Assembly (NCBI GenBank): GCA_049612785.1
Contig: JBMZBW010000038.1
Coordinates: 1 to 21,061, forward strand
Length of the DNA stretch: 21,061 bases
DNA from: UBA7985 sp049612785
GTDB lineage: Bacteria; Pseudomonadota; Alphaproteobacteria; UBA7985
Reading direction: 5' to 3'
In this document: piece by piece, positions 1-6,621 of the stretch
Numbering within the stretch: the stretch's first letter is position 1
Layout: each line of letters opens with the position of its first letter
Position numbers and translations under genes: made by a program
Notes under the pieces: model-generated
Seen by the model: only the letters and a program-made list of their open reading frames with translations
Told to the model about the DNA's origin: nothing
Databases searched by the model: none

Positions 1-38
1 AGCGTGGAATTGTCTTCCCGGACAGCATGATCGGACAT
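1..38 (-). CDS. Possible N-terminus of next TRAP transporter gene (partial)
   Basis: On the minus strand an ATG at 38 opens a frame that runs without a stop to the window edge, giving about 12 residues that begin MSDHAVRED. It lies just past the stem-loop that follows the TRAP substrate-binding protein gene. In TRAP loci the small membrane subunit (DctQ type) usually comes next, so position and orientation fit. No strong Shine-Dalgarno is visible (only a weak AAG a few bases upstream) and twelve codons prove nothing about family. The call is an inference from gene order. Confidence 0.35.
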   Translation of the reverse strand, partial: MSDHAVREDNST

Positions 39-78
39 GACTTAGGACCACTGAGTGATGTGATGAAAAGGATTAAAG

Positions 79-113
79 GGCTCGCCCGTGACAGCAGAGG
101 CCACGGGCGAGCC
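79..113 (-). terminator. Strong stem-loop after the TRAP binding-protein gene
   Basis: Two perfect 12-base arms (GGCTCGCCCGTG at 79-90 and its complement at 102-113) enclose an 11-base loop, about 20 bases past the stop codon of the binding-protein gene. On the minus strand the stem is followed by CTTTAATCCTTTTC, a broken T-rich tract. This is a good intrinsic-terminator candidate. If the next TRAP subunit really starts at 38, the stem more likely works as a partial terminator or an mRNA-stabilising hairpin, making the binding protein more abundant than the membrane subunits. Confidence 0.75.
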
Positions 114-132
114 AATCATAAGTAAACCGCGC

Positions 133-1131
133 TTAGTCGGCGAGGGTCGCTTTCACGAGGTCGTAGAGTTCCTGACCCGGTACACCCGCGTCGGCCATGG
201 CCGCCAGCCAGTCGTTGAGCACAGGCTCAGCAGTCGCCTGCAGCCGAGCAACGTCTTCGTCAGAGTAAGACAGCTTGGTGATGTTCCGTTCAGCAACAAC
301 CGCTTCAAACTTGTCGACGGAGACTTGGTAGGCTTCGAGGTAGTGCGCCAGTGCTTCGTCAACCGAACCCAAAAGGGCGTCACGGTGCGCGTCGGACAGG
401 CCTTCAAGCGCATCGGTGTTGACAACAACCGGGCAGTTCACGGTGCCGGGGTTCAGGTTGGTGGTCCACCACTCGGACTCATCCACCACCTTGAACGACA
501 GGTGCGCGTGCGGTGCGAAAGCAGCGCCGGAAATCGCGCCGGATTCCATGGCGCCGTACACTTCACCCGCACCCAAGGATACAGGGGATACGCCGATTTT
601 CTTCAGCGCGTTGCCGATACCGCCGGTTGCGCGGACGGACATGCCTTCGAAGTCAGCGAGGGTTTCTGGTGCCTTGCCCTTACCCGCGATGTTGTACTGC
701 GGCAGAGGGGATGGCATCAGCAAGGTTGCGTTCCAGCGAGCGAGGTCAGCCACGGTCGCAGGGTGTGCGTAGACAGCCTGAGAAACCTTGATCTCTGTTT
801 CCAGATCACCAACGCCGAGGAATGGCAGTTCAAGGACGGTGATGGTCGGGTTCTTGTCGCGGTGGTAGCCCGCACAGAACTGAGCCATTTCGAAAGCACC
901 GACGGAGATACCGTCGAGGTTTTCACGGTTCTTGGAAAGACCGCCGTAGGACAGGTTCAGTGTGAACTCGCCGCCGGTCTTCTCGGAAACCAGCTCGGCA
1001 ATCTTTTCAACGTGCTCGGTGAAGGCGCGGCGCTTGCCCCACAGGGACACGTCCCAGGACTCTGCCATAGCAATCGGTGCAGCTGCGGCTGCGACCAGCG
1101 ATGCGACGCCGGCAGCAAAAAGCTTTTTCAT
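133..1131 (-). CDS. TRAP transporter substrate-binding protein, DctP family
   Basis: Periplasmic receptor of a TRAP transporter, which captures a small, usually carboxylate-bearing substrate and hands it to a DctQM membrane pair. The 332-residue product starts with a signal peptide (MKKLFAAGVASLVAAAAAPI..., likely cut after AMA near residue 23), followed by a DctP-type two-lobe fold. The SVRATGG segment near residue 165 holds the arginine that in this family usually pairs with the substrate carboxylate, and a family-typical NPGTVNCPVVVN segment follows. The frame extends upstream to 1239, but the ATG at 1131 has a GGGAG Shine-Dalgarno 8 bases upstream and opens directly into the signal peptide. 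The DctB/DctD-like genes upstream on the same strand suggest they control it. The ligand cannot be told from sequence. Confidence 0.93.
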   Translation of the reverse strand: MKKLFAAGVASLVAAAAAPIAMAESWDVSLWGKRRAFTEHVEKIAELVSEKTGGEFTLNLSYGGLSKNRENLDGISVGAFEMAQFCAGYHRDKNPTITVLELPFLGVGDLETEIKVSQAVYAHPATVADLARWNATLLMPSPLPQYNIAGKGKAPETLADFEGMSVRATGGIGNALKKIGVSPVSLGAGEVYGAMESGAISGAAFAPHAHLSFKVVDESEWWTTNLNPGTVNCPVVVNTDALEGLSDAHRDALLGSVDEALAHYLEAYQVSVDKFEAVVAERNITKLSYSDEDVARLQATAEPVLNDWLAAMADAGVPGQELYDLVKATLAD

Positions 1132-1191
1132 GGATTTTTCTCCCAAAATACTTTGGCGCGAATGGTTCCCGTTTGCGTTCTCCCAACACAA

Positions 1192-1206
1192 ACGGACTTC
1201 GTGCCA
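1192..1206 (-). promoter_or_regulatory. Sigma-54-like promoter remnant upstream of the TRAP gene
   Basis: On the minus strand TGGCACG (1200-1206) matches the -24 element of sigma-54 promoters exactly. At the correct distance the -12 position reads CCGT instead of TTGC, so the invariant GG-N10-GC becomes GG-N10-GT. It lies about 60 bases before the ATG, a reasonable leader length. A TTTAAT hexamer at 1208-1213 could instead be a sigma-70 -10 box, though no good -35 precedes it. The element is tentative but notable because DctD proteins normally activate sigma-54 promoters. Confidence 0.25.
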
Positions 1207-1229
1207 CATTAAAGTTTCACATCTGCAAG

Positions 1230-1256
1230 TCAGGCGCAAATAGGGTAAGCGCCTGA
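1230..1256. repeat. Inverted repeat upstream of the TRAP gene, operator candidate
   Basis: Perfect 8-base arms TCAGGCGC (1230-1237) and GCGCCTGA (1249-1256) surround an 11-base spacer. The repeat sits about 100-125 bases before the binding-protein ATG and upstream of the sigma-54-like -24 element, where an activator site would be expected. An A/T-rich stretch (1257-1281) lies directly beyond it. No T-tract follows the stem on either strand in the right place, so a terminator is unlikely. The response regulator encoded next door is the natural candidate ligand, by inference only. Confidence 0.4.
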
Positions 1257-1308
1257 TAAAAAACGATAAAAAATTTAAAAATGAGCGTTCAAGGATGCGT
1301 TTTGTCTA

Positions 1309-1330
1309 AATCGGCAAGTTCTTGCCGATT
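1309..1330 (-). terminator. 22-base palindrome overlapping the response-regulator stop codon
   Basis: Arms AATCGGCAAG (1309-1318) and CTTGCCGATT (1321-1330) are perfectly complementary with a 2-base centre. The outer end overlaps the TAA stop (1329-1331) of the response regulator gene. As RNA it would form a 9-10 bp stem with a small loop. On the minus strand the downstream tract is only ATTTAGACAAAA, a poor U-run, so termination may be weak. The symmetry and position upstream of the TRAP gene make a protein-binding operator an equally good reading. Confidence 0.45.
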
Positions 1331-1913
1331 ATTGGGAATCGCTACGACGCACGCCAAGCCGCGCCATTTTTTCATTGAGCGTCCGCCGAGAGAGGCCGAG
1401 GCGACGCATGGTTTCTTTCACCGAACCACCACTATCCTGCAAGGCCTGTTCGAGCAGGTGCTTCTCAAAGGCTCGTACGCGGTCGGTCAGGGGTTGAGCT
1501 TCGCCGCCCACGCGGGGGAGACGGCTGAGCGGTGCCGCTTGGTGGGCATCGAGAATGGCGCGAATTTTGGTGACCAGCGCATCGGGATCAACGGGCTTTT
1601 CGAGGAAATCAACGGCACCCAGTTGCATGGCCTCGACAACTTCAGGCGTGCTTGCCATGCCCGAAATCAGGAATACGGGCAGATCCGGCAGAGACTCCCG
1701 CACCCATTGGGTCAAGGCAAGACCGTCATCGCCTGGCATTTTGAGGTCAGTGATCATCAGCTGAAAGGCTTCCTCGCTCAGCCGCGCCCAGGCCGACGCA
1801 GCGTCAGAAGCGACCGACACCTCAAAGCCTTCGACACGCAGAAACCGCGCGTGGGCTGACAGCACATCGAGATCGTCATCAACGATCAAGAGTTTGGCGG
1901 GGGTATCAGTCAT
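1329..1913 (-). CDS. DctD-like response regulator lacking the AAA+ domain
   Basis: A 194-residue response regulator made of a receiver domain (about 5-122) joined directly to a Fis-type DNA-binding helix-turn-helix (about 143-190). Receiver residues are all present: acidic D12/D13, phospho-acceptor D56, S84 and K106. The C-terminus (RVRAFEKHLLEQAL...GGSVKETMRRLGLSRRTLNEKM) resembles the tail of DctD, the sigma-54 activator of dicarboxylate transport. DctD proteins are about 440-460 residues with a central ATPase; none is present here, so it cannot remodel sigma-54 polymerase in the usual way. The domain layout equals that of RegA/PrrA/ActR regulators, but the tail looks DctD-derived. Its ATG overlaps the kinase stop codon by 8 bases, indicating translational coupling. 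It probably controls the downstream TRAP gene. Confidence 0.85.
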   Translation of the reverse strand: MTDTPAKLLIVDDDLDVLSAHARFLRVEGFEVSVASDAASAWARLSEEAFQLMITDLKMPGDDGLALTQWVRESLPDLPVFLISGMASTPEVVEAMQLGAVDFLEKPVDPDALVTKIRAILDAHQAAPLSRLPRVGGEAQPLTDRVRAFEKHLLEQALQDSGGSVKETMRRLGLSRRTLNEKMARLGVRRSDSQ

Positions 1914-3594
1914 AGGACGGGACCTTTACCACAAAACGGCTTTGGAACGGGGACTGCATCGGGTCATAGGTTAGCGTGCCGCCTGCGTCTTCGACGATGG
2001 ATCGAGCCAGCGATAAACCCAGCCCCAAACCCTTGTAGATCGGTTTGGCAGAAGCAAAGGGCGTGAACAGATCGCCCTGCAGGGTTTCGTCCACCCCCGG
2101 ACCGTTGTCCGTTACCGTCATGACGACGGTGTCTCCATCGCGGCGCAGACTGAGCTCAATCTGGGGGGCATCCAGGGCCTTGGTCGCGTCCAGCGCGTTG
2201 GTGAGAAGATTGATGGCAACCTGCTGCATCAGCACGTCATTTGCGCGCACATAGAGCGGATGGCCGGGTAAGGCGAGGCCGATGGCTTCCGAAGCGCGGG
2301 GGCGTTCTTCGCCCATGACAGCATTGGCTGAACGGGCCACGGCGCACAAATCCAGCGGCTTGGCCTCCGCCTCTTTACGTCGTGCGAACAGGCGCAAGGT
2401 TTCGATCACGCGCGCAATCCGGCTTGCCGTGTTTTTGGACTGGCCGACAATGGCTTGCACTTCTTCATCGTCGCCGCGGACTTTTCCAAGCGTCGCCAGA
2501 TTGAAGCGCAGGCTGGCGAGAGGTTGGTTGATTTCGTGACTGATGGCGGCGGACATCCGGCCAATGAAGGCGAGGTTCTCATCCGCAATAAGTTGGCGCT
2601 GGGCAGATTGGAGCTGGCGCGATTTTTCCGCGACCTGCCGCCTGAGTTGGGAAGAATAACGCAGTTGCAGCCGCACCAACAGGACACCCAGCACCACAAT
2701 CAGCAGAATTGCGCCACCGAAGGCCAGCAGGGTCCCCATGCGGTTCAACACATCGCCACGACTGCGCAGGGCAAGCAGGGTCCAGGTTTCCACGCTGCTT
2801 TGCGTCTGTGCGCTCAGAAACTCGATTGAACCAAGCGACAACCAAGGGCCGCTTTGACTGGGCTGAGTTTGCTCGTTCAGGCTATAGCGTCGCTGCTGCC
2901 CGGCGAGGGTCAGCGCGCTTTCGTCCAGCGGTGACAAAGGGGCGTAGAGGAAGCGCGGATTGGTGCTGAGGATGATCACGCCGAGATCGTCGGCGACCAG
3001 AAGCTCTTGCTGCGTGCCGCGATAGCGCTCGATGAAGTCTTCCAGATCGAGCTTCACGACCACCACGCCTTGCAGGTCGCCGGTCTCATCTTCCATTGCG
3101 CGAGCCAGGAAGTAACCGGGAAGGCCCGTGGTCGCGCCAACGGCATAAAACGTGCCCTCACCTTCATCCAGCGCACGGCGGAAATAGGGGCGGAACGCGT
3201 AGTTCTTGTCGATAAAGCTGCTGGGCTGATCATAGTTGGAGGCGGCGACGGTATAGCCTTCGGTATTCATCAGAAAGCTGAAGGCTGCGCCCGATTGCGT
3301 GGTGATGCGCGCGAGGGTCTGGTTGGCCGCGAGGATATCAGCCGGGAACCCGCGAGACAGCGCTGCTTCCAGCCTTGGATCCTCGGCCAGAACGCGCGGG
3401 AAAAACCGTAAACGCGTCAGCTCCTGATCAAGGTCGATGGCCGCTTGCGCCCCTTGGGTCCGCAACATGCGGCTGTCGATGAGCAAGGCCAGCCGCCAGC
3501 TTGCCCCGGCAATAATCAAGAGCGCTGCAACCAGGCTGAGCAGGCCAAGGATCTGGTTTCTGGCTTTCGGTGAGAGGGGCATGTTTGCGGTCAT
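1906..3594 (-). CDS. dctB: DctB-like sensor histidine kinase
   Basis: Inner-membrane sensor kinase of 562 residues, partner of the response regulator that it overlaps by 8 bases. Order of parts: transmembrane helix about 14-39, periplasmic Cache/PAS-like sensing region about 40-285 (with a YAFRPYFRRAL segment typical of DctB-type sensors), second helix about 288-309, a short coiled coil, the HisKA domain with H353 in ISHEINQPLASL, then an ATPase domain with N-box N466, G1 box DNGPG (496-500) and G2 box GLGLGLS (about 522-528). By family it should detect dicarboxylates or related carboxylates outside the cytoplasmic membrane. The frame could begin at a TTG at 3624, but the ATG at 3594 has a weak GAG upstream and precedes the first helix by a normal distance; ATG 3582 is an alternative. 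The AbrB-like gene ends 45 bases upstream. Confidence 0.9.
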   Translation of the reverse strand: MTANMPLSPKARNQILGLLSLVAALLIIAGASWRLALLIDSRMLRTQGAQAAIDLDQELTRLRFFPRVLAEDPRLEAALSRGFPADILAANQTLARITTQSGAAFSFLMNTEGYTVAASNYDQPSSFIDKNYAFRPYFRRALDEGEGTFYAVGATTGLPGYFLARAMEDETGDLQGVVVVKLDLEDFIERYRGTQQELLVADDLGVIILSTNPRFLYAPLSPLDESALTLAGQQRRYSLNEQTQPSQSGPWLSLGSIEFLSAQTQSSVETWTLLALRSRGDVLNRMGTLLAFGGAILLIVVLGVLLVRLQLRYSSQLRRQVAEKSRQLQSAQRQLIADENLAFIGRMSAAISHEINQPLASLRFNLATLGKVRGDDEEVQAIVGQSKNTASRIARVIETLRLFARRKEAEAKPLDLCAVARSANAVMGEERPRASEAIGLALPGHPLYVRANDVLMQQVAINLLTNALDATKALDAPQIELSLRRDGDTVVMTVTDNGPGVDETLQGDLFTPFASAKPIYKGLGLGLSLARSIVEDAGGTLTYDPMQSPFQSRFVVKVPSYD

Positions 3595-3639
3595 GGCACT
3601 GTGCTCTAAGCCGTTAGACGGCAAGGGGCAAGTCTGGCG

Positions 3640-4719
3640 TCAAGAAGGCTGTTTGTCCGGTTTCGGCGGATTACCAAGCGGCATGAGGCCCAAAACAAAG
3701 CCCATGCGAAACAAATGATGCATGGTTACAAAGGCCACTTCATAGCCCATGGCGACGGCCAAAAGCGACAGTTCTGATGCGCCGCCAGCGGAAACTGAGA
3801 AGAAGGTTCGTGCAAAGGGTTGATCGCTGAAGAGGGCCATGAGCATGGCGCTTCCGGCGGCGAGGCTGATCATCCAGATCGCTACGATATAGGCGTCCGG
3901 GACAAAGCGCCCCAACTCGCGGAAACTGACCTGCGCCATTCTCGCACCGATGGAGGAACCAAGGATAACCTGCAGCAGCGCAACACCCTCAAACGGGCGC
4001 TCAAAGGGCAGGACACCAAAGCCGCCCCAAACCGCTGAGAGAAGCATGGGACCGAGCAGCCAGATCATCGGCAAGCGCAGCAGTTTGGCACCCAGAACCC
4101 CAACCGCGGCGAGGACGACCAACTGCACCCAGCTGATCAGGCTGGTTTCCCAGATGTGCACCTGTCCACCCGGTACGGCACGTCCATTGAAGTCGTCTAC
4201 GGTCAGCCAAACCACGATGGGGGAGAGGATGAAAACGGTCGAAACGCGGATCAAATGGATCAGCGCAACGATGTAGTCCTTGTCCGTGTATTCGCGTGAC
4301 ACGGCGATGACCTCACTCAGGCCGGCGGGCTGTGAGGAGAACCACGCTGTCGCGCGGTCATAGCCTCGCAGGTAGCGCAGGAAGCCGTAGCTGGTCCATG
4401 TCATCACCAGCGAAATCACGGCGAGCAGCAGCAGCGTTGGCCACCACGACGGGATCTCTCGCACAATGCCGGGTGAGACGTATGAGCCCAAGATGACCGC
4501 CACGGCTGCAAGCGCGAATTTTCGGAGTTCTGGGGCGGGATCAAGCTGTCGGCTTACTGGCTTGAAGACGCCTCCGATCACCCAGCAGAACAGGACGGAC
4601 CCGAGCATGAACGGCGCGGGCATGTTGAGAACGTAGAACACCACGCCGCCCAGCCCGCCCAATGCGTAGGTCCGCAAGGCGCCAGCGATAACGGCAGGGG
4701 CGAAACCGGCTCGGTTCAA
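3640..4719 (-). CDS. AbrB-family integral membrane protein
   Basis: A hydrophobic protein of about 359 residues with roughly ten membrane segments in two homologous halves, the AbrB duplication seen in proteins often annotated as 'ammonia monooxygenase' or AbrB transporter/regulator. Each half carries the family signature: QPAGLSEVIAVSREY in the first and SAGGASELSLLAVAMGYEV in the second. The biochemical role of the family is not settled; a transport or sensing function is usual guesswork. The frame opens at a TTG at 4794 inside the upstream gene. I prefer the TTG at 4719, which has a GAAGGA Shine-Dalgarno about 8 bases upstream and starts 13 bases past the acyltransferase stop. It lies between that gene and the kinase gene on the same strand, so it may feed the same signalling or uptake system. 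Confidence 0.85.
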   Translation of the reverse strand: MNRAGFAPAVIAGALRTYALGGLGGVVFYVLNMPAPFMLGSVLFCWVIGGVFKPVSRQLDPAPELRKFALAAVAVILGSYVSPGIVREIPSWWPTLLLLAVISLVMTWTSYGFLRYLRGYDRATAWFSSQPAGLSEVIAVSREYTDKDYIVALIHLIRVSTVFILSPIVVWLTVDDFNGRAVPGGQVHIWETSLISWVQLVVLAAVGVLGAKLLRLPMIWLLGPMLLSAVWGGFGVLPFERPFEGVALLQVILGSSIGARMAQVSFRELGRFVPDAYIVAIWMISLAAGSAMLMALFSDQPFARTFFSVSAGGASELSLLAVAMGYEVAFVTMHHLFRMGFVLGLMPLGNPPKPDKQPS

Positions 4720-4732
4720 GGGCGTTGGTCCT

Positions 4733-5851
4733 TCATGCGGATTTTCCCAGTCCGATCCATTGCGGTCGGAACCATGCTTTCTTTGGTCCCGCAAGCAGCC
4801 AGTCGAGCGGCGTGAACTTGATCAGGATGTAATAGGCAGCGACACTGATGATGAAGGCTCCCAACACAGTCGGCCAGAACGCCAGACCCGCTGACCAACC
4901 CAAGCTGAGAAAAATAGCGCCAAGGATGACACACGGCTGCAAATGCAGAATGTAGATGGGGTAAGAAAGCTCTACGAACCAGCTGACGACGCGGTTTTCT
5001 GTGTTCAGCAGGCGAAGGCACAAGCCGATGAAAAACAGGCACCATGCGGCGGTGCTCAAGGCGCTGTAAATTGCCCATTCGTACCACTGTCCTTCAAACA
5101 CATCCGGTGCAAACAGGGCGTCAAACCCGCCGAACATGGTCAGAACAGCAACCGCGAAACTGCCTGCAATCATCCCCCAGTGCCGAAAGGCTGATAGCGT
5201 TTCCCGATGCCAATACAGCGCAGCGCCCATGGCAAACCAAAGGCAGTAATAGAGGAAAGGCAGGGGATGAAAATCGCCAAAGGCTTCTGGAATGATGGCC
5301 CAGCCTTGAAACCGCGCAAAGGGTGTCAGGGCAATCAGAGGGATCAGATATAAGCTCAGGGTGAGGGGCTTCTTTGCCGGCCACGCCAAAGCTGTGGCGA
5401 GGGTTTGGGCGAGACCAAAACGCGACAACACCCAAACAACACCGGACGCGACCGCACAAACACCCATTAGGTAGTAGAGAAACCAAAGATGCCCGAGCTC
5501 AAAATCAAAAGGCGGGTACAGCAGGTCGAAGATTGACGCGAAGACCAGCAAGGTCAGGCCAAGGCGCAAGAGCCGATCCTGCAGGAACGCCAGCGCCCCC
5601 CGACGCTGCAAGATCATGCAGCCAAAAAAGCCTGCCAAAACAAAGAACAAGGGCATGCGCCACTGATGAATCCAGCCCATGACAAAATAGATCCAGCCAT
5701 CAATTTCTTCTGGTTTGATGGCTGGAATGCCCATTTCCTCGGAGATTTCAGGGATCGTGTAGGCCAGATTAGCGTGCATCAACAGGCCGAGCATCATCGC
5801 AAATCCGCGAAGCAGATCGAGACCGTGATAGCGCTGGGTTTTTGCGGTCAT
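4733..5851 (-). CDS. Membrane acyltransferase, OpgC/acyltransferase-3 family
   Basis: A 372-residue protein with about ten transmembrane segments that begins with the acyltransferase-3 signature YHGLDLLRGFAMMLGLLMHA (D12, R15, conserved H26). FVLAGFFGCM and HLWFLYYLMGVC follow, as in OpgC/MdoC proteins. The family moves acyl groups such as succinyl or acetyl across the membrane onto periplasmic glucans or other surface carbohydrates; the acceptor here is unknown. Upstream ATGs to 5914 are in frame, but the ATG at 5851 has an AGGA 5 bases away and starts 22 bases after the upstream dehydrogenase stop. It appears to be co-transcribed with that dehydrogenase and the AbrB-like gene. No glucan synthesis gene (opgG/opgH, ndv) is nearby. 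Confidence 0.85.
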   Translation of the reverse strand: MTAKTQRYHGLDLLRGFAMMLGLLMHANLAYTIPEISEEMGIPAIKPEEIDGWIYFVMGWIHQWRMPLFFVLAGFFGCMILQRRGALAFLQDRLLRLGLTLLVFASIFDLLYPPFDFELGHLWFLYYLMGVCAVASGVVWVLSRFGLAQTLATALAWPAKKPLTLSLYLIPLIALTPFARFQGWAIIPEAFGDFHPLPFLYYCLWFAMGAALYWHRETLSAFRHWGMIAGSFAVAVLTMFGGFDALFAPDVFEGQWYEWAIYSALSTAAWCLFFIGLCLRLLNTENRVVSWFVELSYPIYILHLQPCVILGAIFLSLGWSAGLAFWPTVLGAFIISVAAYYILIKFTPLDWLLAGPKKAWFRPQWIGLGKSA

Positions 5852-5873
5852 GGATCCTGTCTTTCGGCTGTTA

Positions 5874-6521
5874 TCAGTAGGGGAGAGCTTCACCTTTGTA
5901 GTCTTCATAGACACCGGTGGTCGCCATACTCAGTTGGTCAATTTGCTGAACCAGACCCGAGGCAGAGGTATTGGCATCGATGTCTGCGCCCGCGCCGCCC
6001 ATGTCGGTCTGCACCCAACCCGGATGATAGATGCCGACCGGCAGCCCCTCATCCGCCAGCTCTTTGGCCAGGTTCCGACCCAGATTAAGCACAGCAGCCT
6101 TGGACGCGCGATAGATCAGCATCCCTTTGCCGGAGTTGGTCGAAGACGCCAGTTGCGACGAGATTATCGCAATCTTTGGTGCCTGCGCAGCGCGGAGCAG
6201 CGGAAGCATACTTTGCACGTTCAAGAAGACACCGGTTACATTGGTCAGGAAAGTCTGCGCCCAGTCTGCTGGCGGGTAGCCGTTTTCCAGGCTCTGGCCC
6301 TTGTCAAAGTTCACCCCTGCGTTGGCGATCAGCAGGTCAACCGGCTTACCGTTCAGCGACTGCACAAAAGCTTCGTGCGAGCTTGCATCGTCCACATCCA
6401 GCACGGCGTAGCCATCCAGCGGCTTTCGCGACGTCTTGGTGACTTCGTGACCCTGTTCTTCGTAGAGGCGGGCGAGATCTTTTCCGATGCCGCGGTTCGC
6501 GCCGGTGATGACGACGTGCAT
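5874..6521 (-). CDS. Short-chain dehydrogenase, C-factor (CsgA)-like
   Basis: A 215-residue NAD(P)-dependent short-chain dehydrogenase. The nucleotide-binding TGANRGIG motif spans 6-13, NAG is at 67-69, the catalytic serine is in IISSQ (about 121-122), and the Y137-x3-K141 pair is present. Its short length and compact N-terminus match the C-factor-like subgroup rather than typical 250-residue ketoreductases. The substrate is unknown. The ATG at 6521 has an AGGA about 6 bases upstream and sits exactly at the start of the first beta strand; the open frame reaching 6689 overlaps the MFS gene and is discounted. It is followed by the acyltransferase with a 22-base gap and preceded by the MFS gene with a 100-base gap. 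Confidence 0.9.
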   Translation of the reverse strand: MHVVITGANRGIGKDLARLYEEQGHEVTKTSRKPLDGYAVLDVDDASSHEAFVQSLNGKPVDLLIANAGVNFDKGQSLENGYPPADWAQTFLTNVTGVFLNVQSMLPLLRAAQAPKIAIISSQLASSTNSGKGMLIYRASKAAVLNLGRNLAKELADEGLPVGIYHPGWVQTDMGGAGADIDANTSASGLVQQIDQLSMATTGVYEDYKGEALPY

Positions 6522-6621
6522 GGTCTTCCTTTCTGATACAAAACTATGACTTGAGTGAACCACCTCTGCTCTTTGGGTGAAAGTGCTGTTTTTGCTGGGC
6601 CTGTATCGCTGAAACGTAGCT

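Noticed and set aside
88..1212. Long plus-strand open frame (374 codons) opposite the TRAP binding-protein gene
   Set aside because: It mirrors the codon structure of the minus-strand gene, has no recognisable domain, and the minus-strand product has a signal peptide, good ribosome site and clear family features.
2455..3411. Plus-strand frames opposite the sensor kinase (2455-2829 and 3007-3411)
   Set aside because: No family features or start signals; the kinase on the other strand is intact throughout.
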